Of a stretch of 39,005 nucleotides of DNA, positions 24,523 to 31,621 are shown piece after piece. A model generated the notes under the pieces. It ran no database searches. It had not been told where the DNA came from and was given only the letters and a program-made list of their open reading frames with translations. Position 1 is the first letter of the stretch, and each line of letters opens with the position of its first letter. The DNA comes from Xanthobacter autotrophicus (GTDB lineage Bacteria > Pseudomonadota > Alphaproteobacteria > Rhizobiales > Xanthobacteraceae): assembly GCF_029991245.1 (NCBI RefSeq), contig NZ_JAIVFO010000025.1:1-39005 (forward strand), written 5' to 3'. The position numbers and the translations under genes were made by a program.

Positions 24523-24766
24523 GGCAGCAATCCTCGCTTGCGTCCCGTCCCAAGGACGCCCACGGTCCCGCCGGGCCGACAGGCGGGGGCGGATTTTTCC
24601 GGCCGCCTGCGCTGCCAGGCCGTGAAAGGGCCGGACGACGCGCGGACACGGCCCTCGCCCCGGTTGACCGGCGTCAATGCCGCGCCGGAGCGGCTGTCCT
24701 AACCAGTTACCGCAGCACCGAAGCGTCCCCACGTTTCCCCACCGGGGACGGATAGGAAGGAACGCC

Positions 24767-25891
24767 ATGACCGAGACCATCGAACGCCCCGGCTTCGTCG
24801 AGCGCAACCGCCCCGGCAAGGCGAAGATGAAGGCGGCCATCTTCGTGGAGAAGAACCGCATCGTCCTCGACGAGAAGCCCATCCCGGACGTGGGGCCGCT
24901 TGATGCCCTCATCCGCATCACCACCACCACCATCTGCGGCACGGATGTCCATATCCTCAAGGGCGAATATCCGGTCGAGAAGGGCCTCACCATCGGCCAC
25001 GAGCCGGTGGGCATCATCGAGAAGCTGGGCTCGGCGGTGGAGGGCTTCGCCGAGGGCCAGCGCGTGATTGCCGGCGCCATCACCCCGTCGGGCTATTCCA
25101 ACGCCTGCCTCTGCGGCTGCGCCTCGCAGGACGGCCCGCGCATGAAGCACGGCTTCAAGCCCATGGGCGGCTGGCGCTTCGGCAACACCATCGACGGCGC
25201 CCAAGCCGAATATCTGGTGGTGCCCGACGCCATGACCAACCTCGCCCCGGTGCCGGAAGCCCTCGGTGACGAGCAGGTGCTCATGTGCCCGGACATCATG
25301 TCCACCGGCTTTGCCGGCGCCGAGAGCGGCAAGGTGCGCATCGGCGATACCGTGGCCGTATTCGCGCAGGGGCCCATCGGCCTGTGCGCCACGGCCGGCG
25401 CCCGGCTCATGGGCGCCACCCGCATCATCGCCGTGGACCGGGTGGGCGAGCGCCTCAACGTCGCCCGCGCCATGGGGGCCGACGAGGTGGTGGACTTCTC
25501 CAAGGTGGACCCCGTGGAGGAGATCCTGCGCCTCACCGACGGGCGCGGCGTGGACGTGGCCATCGAGGCCCTCGGCCGGCAGGAGACCTTCGAGGCCGCC
25601 CTGCGCGTGCTGCGGCCCGGCGGCACCCTCTCCTCGCTGGGGGTCTATTCCAGCGACCTGAAGATCCCGCTCGATGCCTTCGCGGCGGGCCTCGGGGACA
25701 ATCGTATCGTCACCTCCCTGTGCCCCGGCGGCAAGGAGCGCATGCGCCGCCTGATGGATGTGGTGGCTTCGGGCCGCGTGGATGCCCGCGCCCTCGTCAC
25801 CCATCGCTTCAAGCTGGACGACATCGAAAAGGCCTATGACCTGTTCTCGCACCAGCGCGACGGCGTTCTCAAGGTGGCCATCACGCCTTAA
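24767..25891 (+). CDS. Zinc-dependent secondary alcohol dehydrogenase (isopropanol-dehydrogenase type)
   Basis: MDR-family NAD(P)-dependent dehydrogenase of 374 residues interconverting secondary alcohols and ketones. Catalytic zinc ligands are Cys57 in TTICGTD, His78-Glu79 in TIGHEP and Asp176 in CPDIMSTGF. An aspartate in the last position is the signature of the Clostridium/Thermoanaerobacter isopropanol dehydrogenases, as is SLCPGGKERMRRLMDVV near the end. The Rossmann loop is AQGPIGLCATAGA. The structural-zinc lobe is replaced by SNACLCGCASQDG (three cysteines only). ATG 24767 follows AGGAAGG; an internal ATG at 24827 would match the usual family N-terminus. It stands alone. Confidence 0.9.
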   Translation: MTETIERPGFVERNRPGKAKMKAAIFVEKNRIVLDEKPIPDVGPLDALIRITTTTICGTDVHILKGEYPVEKGLTIGHEPVGIIEKLGSAVEGFAEGQRVIAGAITPSGYSNACLCGCASQDGPRMKHGFKPMGGWRFGNTIDGAQAEYLVVPDAMTNLAPVPEALGDEQVLMCPDIMSTGFAGAESGKVRIGDTVAVFAQGPIGLCATAGARLMGATRIIAVDRVGERLNVARAMGADEVVDFSKVDPVEEILRLTDGRGVDVAIEALGRQETFEAALRVLRPGGTLSSLGVYSSDLKIPLDAFAAGLGDNRIVTSLCPGGKERMRRLMDVVASGRVDARALVTHRFKLDDIEKAYDLFSHQRDGVLKVAITP

Positions 25892-26016
25892 GAAGCAGCC
25901 CGCGCGGCGCGTGAGCGTGACCCTCTCGGCATCGGTCGCAGACCGAGGCCGATGGTATAAAGTGGTCCCGCCCCGGCCCCGTGCCGGGGCGGATTCCTTA
26001 CGAGACTGGACGATCC

Positions 26017-27651
26017 ATGACGGCGCCGACGGACACGCCCGCACCGCCCGCCGCGCCCGACCATGTGGTAGGCGACCAGAGCGCCATCTTCGCCCTGCTG
26101 GAAGATCCCGCCACCCATGGCATCACGGACAAGGTGGTGCGCATCGACACCCACGGGGCGGCCGTTTTCCTCGCCGGCCCGTTCGCCTACAAGGTGAAGC
26201 GGGCGGTGTTCTTCCCCTTCATGGATTTCTCCACGCCTGAGAAGCGCCGCGCCGCCTGCCATGCGGAAGTGGCCATCAGCGGCGCGGGGGCGCCGGGGCT
26301 TTATCTCGGCGTGGTGCCCATCGTGCGCACGCCCAACGGCCTGGCGCTGGGGGGCGCGGGCGAGGTGGTGGAGCATGCGGTGAAGATGCGTCGCTTCGAC
26401 ACCGGCCTCACCCTGGACAAGGTGGCGGAGCGGGGGGAATTTTCGCCCGACCTCGCCAAGGCGCTGGCGGCGACGGTTCTTGAAGCCCATGCGGCCGCGC
26501 CGGTTTGCCGGGGGTTCGACACGGCCGGGCGCCTGGGCGCCTATCTCGACGACAATACGAGGGAGTTTGCCGCGCGGGCGGATCTGTTCCCACCCGCCGA
26601 AGCGGCCGCCCTCGCGCAGTCCTCCCAACAGGCGCTCGCCCGCATCACACCCCTGCTGCAGGCCCGCAGCGCAGCCGGCTTCGTGCGCCGCTGCCACGGC
26701 GACATGCACCTGCGCAACATCGTGCTGCTGGACGGACGGCCGGTGCTGTTCGATGCCATCGAGTTCAACGACGACATCGCCACCTGCGACCTCCTCTACG
26801 ACCTCGCCTTCCTGCTGATGGACCTGTGGCAACGGAAGCTTCCCGCGGAAGCCAACGCCATCCTCAACCGCTATCTGTGGGCGAGCGCGGACGAGCAGAT
26901 CGACGGGCTCGAAGCCCTGCCCTTCTTCCTCAGCCTGCGGGCCGGCATCCGCGCCAAGGTGGAAGCCGCCGGGCTCACGCATCTGGCCGCGGAACGCAAG
27001 GCCGAGGGGGAGCGGCGGGTACGCGCCGCCTTCGCGCAGGCCCTCGCCTTTCTCGATCCGGGTCGGGCCGAGCCGCGCACACTGCCGCTCCCCGACGGCA
27101 GGACCCTGCCCGAGGCAGGACCCGGCCGCCCGTCCCTGTGGGCCGTGGGCGGCCTTTCCGGCAGCGGCAAGAGCACGTGGGCGGCCCGCATGGCGCCGGC
27201 GCTCGGACGCGCGCCCGGCGCGGTGATCCTGCGCAGCGACATCGAGCGCAAGCGCCTCGCCGGCACGGCGGAGACGCAGAAACTGCCTCCGGATGCCTAT
27301 ACCCCGGAGGCGACGAAGGAGGTCTACGCCCGCCTGCGGACGCTGGCGGCGCGGGTGCTCGTCACCGGCCACAGCGTGATCGTGGATGCGGTCCATGCCC
27401 GGCCGGACGAGCGCGACGCCATCGGTGAGGTGGCGCGGCAGGCCGGCGCGGATTTTCACGGCTGGTGGCTGGAGGCGCCGGAAGGCGAACTGATCCGGCG
27501 CGTGGAAGCCCGCTCGGGCGATGCCTCCGATGCCGACGCGGCCGTGGTGCGCCGGCAGCTTGCCTATGACCTGGGCGACATCAGCTGGACCCGTGCGCCG
27601 TCCCTCAGCACGGCGCCTTCGGCGGCTCCGCCTTCGGGTCCAACCCCGTGA
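26017..27651 (+). CDS. Fusion of aminoglycoside-phosphotransferase-like domain and P-loop kinase
   Basis: A 544-residue two-domain protein of a known family annotated as bifunctional aminoglycoside phosphotransferase/ATP-binding protein. The N-terminal half (about 20-350) has a kinase-like fold. Its catalytic loop is CHGDMHLRNIVLLDG (HGD 227-229, Asn234) and the metal-binding Asp246 is in VLFDAIEFND. The C-terminal half has a Walker A GGLSGSGKST at 378-387 and DIERKRLAG and DAVHARPDERDAIGEVA, as in gluconate/zeta-type kinases. The natural substrate is unknown, and drug resistance should not be assumed. ATG 26017 is chosen though its ribosome site is weak. The 3' end overlaps the convergent gene by 47 bases. 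Confidence 0.88.
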   Translation: MTAPTDTPAPPAAPDHVVGDQSAIFALLEDPATHGITDKVVRIDTHGAAVFLAGPFAYKVKRAVFFPFMDFSTPEKRRAACHAEVAISGAGAPGLYLGVVPIVRTPNGLALGGAGEVVEHAVKMRRFDTGLTLDKVAERGEFSPDLAKALAATVLEAHAAAPVCRGFDTAGRLGAYLDDNTREFAARADLFPPAEAAALAQSSQQALARITPLLQARSAAGFVRRCHGDMHLRNIVLLDGRPVLFDAIEFNDDIATCDLLYDLAFLLMDLWQRKLPAEANAILNRYLWASADEQIDGLEALPFFLSLRAGIRAKVEAAGLTHLAAERKAEGERRVRAAFAQALAFLDPGRAEPRTLPLPDGRTLPEAGPGRPSLWAVGGLSGSGKSTWAARMAPALGRAPGAVILRSDIERKRLAGTAETQKLPPDAYTPEATKEVYARLRTLAARVLVTGHSVIVDAVHARPDERDAIGEVARQAGADFHGWWLEAPEGELIRRVEARSGDASDADAAVVRRQLAYDLGDISWTRAPSLSTAPSAAPPSGPTP

Positions 27652-28111
27652 CCACCTCCGGCTGACGGTCGGGAGAGCCGGGGGTCGACGCCTGCGGCGT
27701 GGTGCCGATGTAGGACCCGCCGGTGCCGCCGGACCAGCCGGTGGAGCCGGCGCCGCCCGGCTCGGTGCCGGAGGTCGCGCCGTGCGCCGGAGGCGTGGCC
27801 GCCGCGTGGGGCTGCTGATCGCAAACGCCCTTTTCCGGCCCTGCGGCGCCCGCCGCCGCCGCGGGCGAAGGTCCCGCCGAGGCGAGAACAAACATGACCG
27901 CCCCCACGAGGCCGGTGGCGAAAACCCGCGCGCCCGTGAGGGCGCCTTGCGGGATAATCACGGGAGAGGCGCGCCGGAGCGCTGTCGGTGCTGCCAACGG
28001 CCCCGGTCTTTGACCGCTGCCGAGAGGATTGCGCGCATGCGCCGCGCGGGCTTGTACCGACGGGCGATGAGACAAGCTTACCGCCGGTCGGCATGGTGCG
28101 TTCGAGGCCAT
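27605..28111 (-). CDS. Gly/Pro/Thr-rich exported or membrane-anchored protein, 168 aa
   Basis: A basic N-terminal region of about 60 residues precedes one hydrophobic segment, RVFATGLVGAVMFVLASAG, then PAAAAGA. The rest is low-complexity and should lie outside the membrane. It includes STGWSGGTGGSYIGTTPQASTPGSPDRQPEVVTGLDPKA, resembling small exported Rhizobiales proteins of unknown function. ATG 28111 has an excellent AAAGGAG seven bases from the start; GTG 27961, just before the hydrophobic segment, would give a more ordinary signal peptide but has no ribosome site. The ribosome site is buried in a hairpin. Confidence 0.65.
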   Translation of the reverse strand: MASNAPCRPAVSLSHRPSVQARAAHARNPLGSGQRPGPLAAPTALRRASPVIIPQGALTGARVFATGLVGAVMFVLASAGPSPAAAAGAAGPEKGVCDQQPHAAATPPAHGATSGTEPGGAGSTGWSGGTGGSYIGTTPQASTPGSPDRQPEVVTGLDPKAEPPKAPC

Positions 28112-28114
28112 GGC

Positions 28115-28139
28115 CGTTCTCCTTTCATTTGGGAGAACG
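28115..28139 (-). promoter_or_regulatory. Hairpin enclosing the ribosome binding site of the 168-aa gene
   Basis: On the mRNA strand CGTTCTCC (28139-28132) pairs exactly with GGAGAACG (28122-28115) across a 9-base loop. The second arm contains the GGAG of the AAAGGAG site that precedes ATG 28111. Folding would hide the site, suggesting thermosensor-like or protein-dependent control of translation. Confidence 0.45.
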
Positions 28140-28213
28140 TCCCGAAAAACCGCAGGGTTCCCGTCTTGTCCCTCCGGAAGGGTGGCCCGTGCCGAAGGCT
28201 CCAACCGGAGGCC

Positions 28214-29266
28214 TCAGCCCTCCACCACCACGCGCCCCGGCCCCGCCTCCACCGTGCCGATGCGGGCGGCGGCGCGATAACCGGCAGCGTGAATGGCGGC
28301 CAGCAGCCGGTCCGCCGCCTCGGGAGCACAGGCCACCAGCAGCCCGCCGGAGGTCTGGGGATCGGTGAGCAGATGGCGCTGCCAGTCGGGCGTGCCCTCC
28401 GGCAGGTCCACCTCGTGGCCGTAGCTCGCCCAGTTGCGGTGGGAGGCGCCGGTGACGAAGCCCTGCTGCACCAGATGCTCCGCCTCGGACAGCCATGGCA
28501 GCGCCGCCCGCGACAGCCGCAGCGTGGCCCCGGAGCCGCGCGCCATTTCGAGGCTATGGCCGAGAATGCCGAAGCCGGTCACGTCGGTGATGGCGTGGAC
28601 CGCCTCGTCCTGCGCCAGCTCGGTGCCGATGCGGTTGAGCTTGGTGACCGAGGCCAGCATCTCGTCATAGGCGGCCTTGCCCAGCGCCTCCTTCTTGAAG
28701 GCGGCGGAATAGACCCCCACCCCCAGCGCCTTGGTGAGGATCAGCGCATCCCCCGGCCGGGCGGTGGAATTGCGGCGGATGCGTCCGCGCGGCGCCGAGC
28801 CGATCACGGCGAGGCCGTAGACCGGCTCCGGGCAGTCGATGGAATGCCCGCCCGCCACGGGGATGCCCGCCTGCGCGCAGATGGCCGCGCCGCCGCCGAG
28901 GATGGCGCGCACGGTCGCGGTGTCGATCTTGCCCAGCGGCATGCCGAGGATGGCAAGCGCCATCAGCGGGGTGCCGCCCATGGCATAGATGTCGGAGATG
29001 GCATTGGTGGCGGCGATGCGGCCGAAATGGTCGGGATCGTCCACCATGGGCATGAAGAAGTCCGTGGTGGCGATGATGGCGGTCCCGCCGTCGAGGTCCC
29101 ACACCGCCGCGTCATCGCCTGTCTCGGTGCCCACGAGCAGGCGCTCGAACGGCCCGCCCTGCGCCTGCCCGGCCAGCAGGTCCTGCAGCACCGAGGGGGC
29201 GAGCTTGCAGCCGCAGCCGCCGCCATGGGCGAGGCTGGTGAGGCGGACGGCAGGCACGTCGAGCAT
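28214..29266 (-). CDS. selD: Selenide, water dikinase (selenophosphate synthetase)
   Basis: Makes selenophosphate from selenide and ATP, the selenium donor for Sec-tRNA synthesis and tRNA selenouridine. The protein has 350 residues. The catalytic loop is [11 protein letters not shown] with Cys18 and Lys21 equivalent to E. coli Cys17/Lys20, so this is the cysteine and not the selenocysteine form. Other marks are [43 protein letters not shown] (metal/ATP-binding aspartates) and [17 protein letters not shown] 29266 is the only start fitting the family N-terminus. It lies on the strand opposite to fdnGHI-fdhE-selA, two genes away, and serves that system. Confidence 0.96.
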   Translation of the reverse strand: MLDVPAVRLTSLAHGGGCGCKLAPSVLQDLLAGQAQGGPFERLLVGTETGDDAAVWDLDGGTAIIATTDFFMPMVDDPDHFGRIAATNAISDIYAMGGTPLMALAILGMPLGKIDTATVRAILGGGAAICAQAGIPVAGGHSIDCPEPVYGLAVIGSAPRGRIRRNSTARPGDALILTKALGVGVYSAAFKKEALGKAAYDEMLASVTKLNRIGTELAQDEAVHAITDVTGFGILGHSLEMARGSGATLRLSRAALPWLSEAEHLVQQGFVTGASHRNWASYGHEVDLPEGTPDWQRHLLTDPQTSGGLLVACAPEAADRLLAAIHAAGYRAAARIGTVEAGPGRVVVEG

Positions 29267-29497
29267 GGTACGTTTTCCATTTCCCAGGCACACGATCCGC
29301 CGCATCCCGGCGGGCCAGCGCGCCCTCATCCCATTGAATGGCCGGTCCGTTCAGGCTGGAAACCCAACGGACCCTGCGCTGATCCCGCCGGCGGGAACCC
29401 CCGTCGCTTCCGCCACGCCCCTGGGAGTCGTTCCGTCTCGAAAGGCGTTCCGACCCGGCATGGCGACGGGGGCCTTCGCCCCGACCGGCGAGGGTGG
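29267..29497. other. Gene-free, strongly structured spacer between the transglutaminase-like gene and selD
   Basis: No protein or recognisable tRNA is here. Perfect inverted repeats follow each other: GGTCCGTT (29344-29351) with AACGGACC (29366-29373); the 14-bp palindrome TCCCGCCGGCGGGA (29383-29396); and CGGGG/CCCCG (29467-29483). CGTTCCG is repeated at 29429-29435 and 29446-29452. On the minus strand the first hairpin met after the transglutaminase-like gene could end that transcript, and the rest would lie in the selD leader. Confidence 0.55.
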
Positions 29498-30613
29498 TCA
29501 CACCGCGATTTCGGAGGCGCGGATGACATACTTGAAACTGTCCGGGTCGAGGCAGTCGAGCAGCCCCGCCGCGTTGGCGGCCTGCGGATACATGAGGAAG
29601 CCGAGGCGCGGGCCGGCATAGCCCGGCAGCGCCACGTCGTGGGCCGTATTGAAGGCGAACCAGTTGCCCTCCCAGCCTCCGAACAGGGCCTTGCGGGCCG
29701 CCGCCACCTTGGGGTCGTCGAGGCCGAGCTTGCCCGGCGGCTCTTCCAGAACAACCTTGCGCACGTCGGCGGGGTCCATGGGCACCCAGCCGAAATCGGA
29801 GAGGAACACCTCGGCGCGGCAGTGCTGGGCCTTGGTGACGATCTCGGAATTGGCGCCGAGGCTCTTGTAGCCGAAGCGCGAGGGCACCACCCGCAGGCCG
29901 TAGACATCGCGGGCCGGAATGTCCTGCGCCCGCACCAGGCCCACGAACAGGGCGTTGAGGTCGGCGCACTTGCCGCCGAGATCGCCGCTCTTGAGCAGCG
30001 CCGCGATATCGCCGATGCCGCAGCCCCGCGTCGCCGGGTTGCGATAGGTGTTCTCGACGATCCACTCGAAGATGGCGCGCACCTTCTCCAGCTCGCCGGT
30101 CTTGCCGGCGGTGATCTTGTCGGAGGTCGCCTTCACGATGCCGTCGGTGGGAATGAGATCGGTCGACGCCGTGTTGCGCACGCGCTCGGCGGCGGCCAGA
30201 GGGGCCGGCCTGCCGGGCTGCGTCAGGTCCACCGCCCAGTCGCGGCTGGTGGCCCGGCTGGTGAGTTCCACCCGCGGCGCCTTCTCGCCGTCCGCGAAGA
30301 CGAGATGCAGCATGTCCGCCCCCGAATGGGGATCGCGCACCAGTCCGGCGGACCGGGCATTGGTGGTCCAGGTGTTTTCGCCCGGCTTGAACCAGTCGGG
30401 GTTGGAGAAGGAGGCCACCGGAAGCCACGCCTGGACCTGGCCCTCCGGCTTCATAATCTCCACCGTGGTGACGATCTGGTAGCTGCGCCACTGGCCCACC
30501 GTGGGCGCGAAAATCTGCGGGGCGGCGGCCTGTTGGGCAAAGGCCGCGCGGGGCAGGACCCCGGCGGCGGCGGCGAGGGCGCCGGCCTTCAGCAGGTCTC
30601 GTCTCGTGGTCAT
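29498..30613 (-). CDS. Tat-exported transglutaminase-like protein
   Basis: A 371-residue periplasmic protein with a Tat signal (MTTRRDLLKAGALAAAAGVL, cleavage near AFA-QQ). The papain-like transglutaminase core has the catalytic triad in order: Cys216 in GGKCADLNALFVGLVRAQDIPARDVYG, His264 in AQHCRAEVF and Asp280 in WVPMDPADV. Such domains in bacteria are usually proteases or amide hydrolases, not cross-linking enzymes. It starts one base after the stop of the thioredoxin-like gene, whose end supplies the GGAGGAG ribosome site, so the two are one operon. The Tat export signal parallels that of FdnG, but a link to formate dehydrogenase is only suggested by position. Confidence 0.85.
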   Translation of the reverse strand: MTTRRDLLKAGALAAAAGVLPRAAFAQQAAAPQIFAPTVGQWRSYQIVTTVEIMKPEGQVQAWLPVASFSNPDWFKPGENTWTTNARSAGLVRDPHSGADMLHLVFADGEKAPRVELTSRATSRDWAVDLTQPGRPAPLAAAERVRNTASTDLIPTDGIVKATSDKITAGKTGELEKVRAIFEWIVENTYRNPATRGCGIGDIAALLKSGDLGGKCADLNALFVGLVRAQDIPARDVYGLRVVPSRFGYKSLGANSEIVTKAQHCRAEVFLSDFGWVPMDPADVRKVVLEEPPGKLGLDDPKVAAARKALFGGWEGNWFAFNTAHDVALPGYAGPRLGFLMYPQAANAAGLLDCLDPDSFKYVIRASEIAV

Positions 30614-30614
30614 G

Positions 30615-31289
30615 TCACTGCTCCTCCTGGCTTTCTTGGTTATTGTCCGCAGGACCGGGACGGCCGCCCGCCCCTAGCAATCCGGTGATGGCCGTATGGG
30701 TATCGGGACTGTCCCACGCCGCCTCCCCCTCCGCCGCCAGCGCGATGCGCCCTTCGGCGACCACGAAGCTGGCGGGCAGAAGGCTGACGCCGAAGGCGCG
30801 CGCGGCGGCGCGGTCGAGATCCATCAGCACCGGCCCCGGCGCAGGCTGATCAGCAAAGAAGCGCCGCACCCGCGCCGGCACTTCGGCCACATCCACGAGC
30901 ACCACGCTCACCTGCGGCGTGCGGGCGGCGAACCGCGCGAGGGCCGGCAGTTCGGTGCGGCACGGCGCGCACCAGGTGGCGAAGAAGTGGACCACCGTGA
31001 CACCGTGGGACTGGGCAAGGTCGAATGCCGGCCCGTCGAGGGCCTCCAGCCGCAGCGCGGGGGCGAGGGGCTGGCCGGCCACGGGACGAAGGGGCTGAAG
31101 CGCCTGTTGGGGATCCCTCGCGGCTGCATCCGCGGAAGCACCCGCCGGCAGGGCGGCGATGGCCAGAAGCGCGCGACAGGCCGCGCTCAGGGCCGCGCGC
31201 GCTGAGCCACGCACGAAACCGGCGGCGCCCTGATCTTTCGGGGGGAAAGATGAAACACGCTGTGAGCCCCGACACTCGGGAGCGAACAT
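30615..31289 (-). CDS. TlpA/ResA-like periplasmic thioredoxin
   Basis: Thioredoxin-fold protein with the redox motif WCAPC (Cys107 and Cys110) in VVHFFATWCAPCRTELPALARFA and the cis-proline region GVSLLPASFVVAEGRIA. The hydrophobic segment RAALSAACRALLAIAALPAGASA is a Sec-type signal or anchor, placing the domain in the periplasm. Length is 224 residues from ATG 31289, which has GGGGTGA upstream but gives an odd 30-residue leader. GTG 31214 would put the signal at the very N-terminus (199 residues) but lacks a ribosome site. The first gene of an operon with the transglutaminase-like protein, and divergent from fdnG. Confidence 0.85.
   Translation of the reverse strand: MFAPECRGSQRVSSFPPKDQGAAGFVRGSARAALSAACRALLAIAALPAGASADAAARDPQQALQPLRPVAGQPLAPALRLEALDGPAFDLAQSHGVTVVHFFATWCAPCRTELPALARFAARTPQVSVVLVDVAEVPARVRRFFADQPAPGPVLMDLDRAAARAFGVSLLPASFVVAEGRIALAAEGEAAWDSPDTHTAITGLLGAGGRPGPADNNQESQEEQ
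31233..31251. repeat. Perfect 7-bp hairpin near the thioredoxin-like gene start
   Basis: ATCTTTC (31233-31239) and GAAAGAT (31245-31251) flank a five-G loop. If translation of the thioredoxin-like gene begins at GTG 31214, the hairpin is in its leader; if at ATG 31289, it is coding. Confidence 0.4.
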
Positions 31290-31621
31290 GATTTTCACCC
31301 CGGCAATCTGGATCAGGTGGCGCGGCCGGTCAACGCTCAAGTCTGTGAACTCAAGCCGCTCCCGCGCCCGGGCTCCGGCCATTGCAACTGAAATTTCAAG
31401 AACGCACGGTGTTTCTATCCAAAACTTGCGTCTCTATTGCATTGCAACATAAACGCGCGCAGAAAATCTGGTGGAGACACAGGAAGTTGTCCCTGCGTTA
31501 ATTGACATCTTTCCAGTTCCAAAATAGCGTCCCACAGTGTGGAATACGGTATCGGGCGGCCTCCGGGAGCCGCCCTCAACGGTCCCCGGTTCGGGGCTCA
31601 CAGGGTCGGAGGTTTCCTTCG
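31290..31621. other. Divergent regulatory region between the thioredoxin-like gene and fdnG
   Basis: This 332-base gene-free stretch has several symmetric elements: CATTGCAAC at 31380-31388 and again at 31440-31448, exactly 60 bases apart, the second within TTGCATTGCAA (31437-31447); TGAAATTTCA (31389-31398); and CCACAGTGTGG (31532-31542). The leader of fdnG carries two hairpins: GGGCGGC/GCCGCCC (31554-31575) and CCCCG/CGGGG (31584-31596). I find no FNR box (TTGAT-N4-ATCAA) and no sigma-54 promoter. Confidence 0.5.
31502..31530 (+). promoter_or_regulatory. Candidate sigma-70 promoter of the fdn operon
   Basis: TTGACA at 31502-31507, a 17-base spacer, then TAGCGT at 31525-31530. The -35 is perfect, the -10 weak (3 of 6 to TATAAT), which would suit an activator-dependent promoter. 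The start point would fall near the palindrome CCACAGTGTGG and leave a leader of about 85 bases before fdnG. Confidence 0.45.

Noticed and set aside
26017-27651. Antibiotic (aminoglycoside) resistance gene
   Set aside because: The APH-like domain is fused to a P-loop kinase domain in a widespread family of unknown substrate. There is no sign of a resistance cassette or mobile context.
28140-28213. Terminator after selD (AACC/GGTT stem with a short T run)
   Set aside because: A four-base stem with a few T residues is too weak to call, though the spacing would be suitable.
29340-29420. A selC (tRNA-Sec) gene next to selD; CTTCCGCCA resembles the 3' end of E. coli tRNA-Sec
   Set aside because: No matching 5' acceptor strand, no TTCA anticodon loop with a proper stem and no T-arm could be assembled on either strand.
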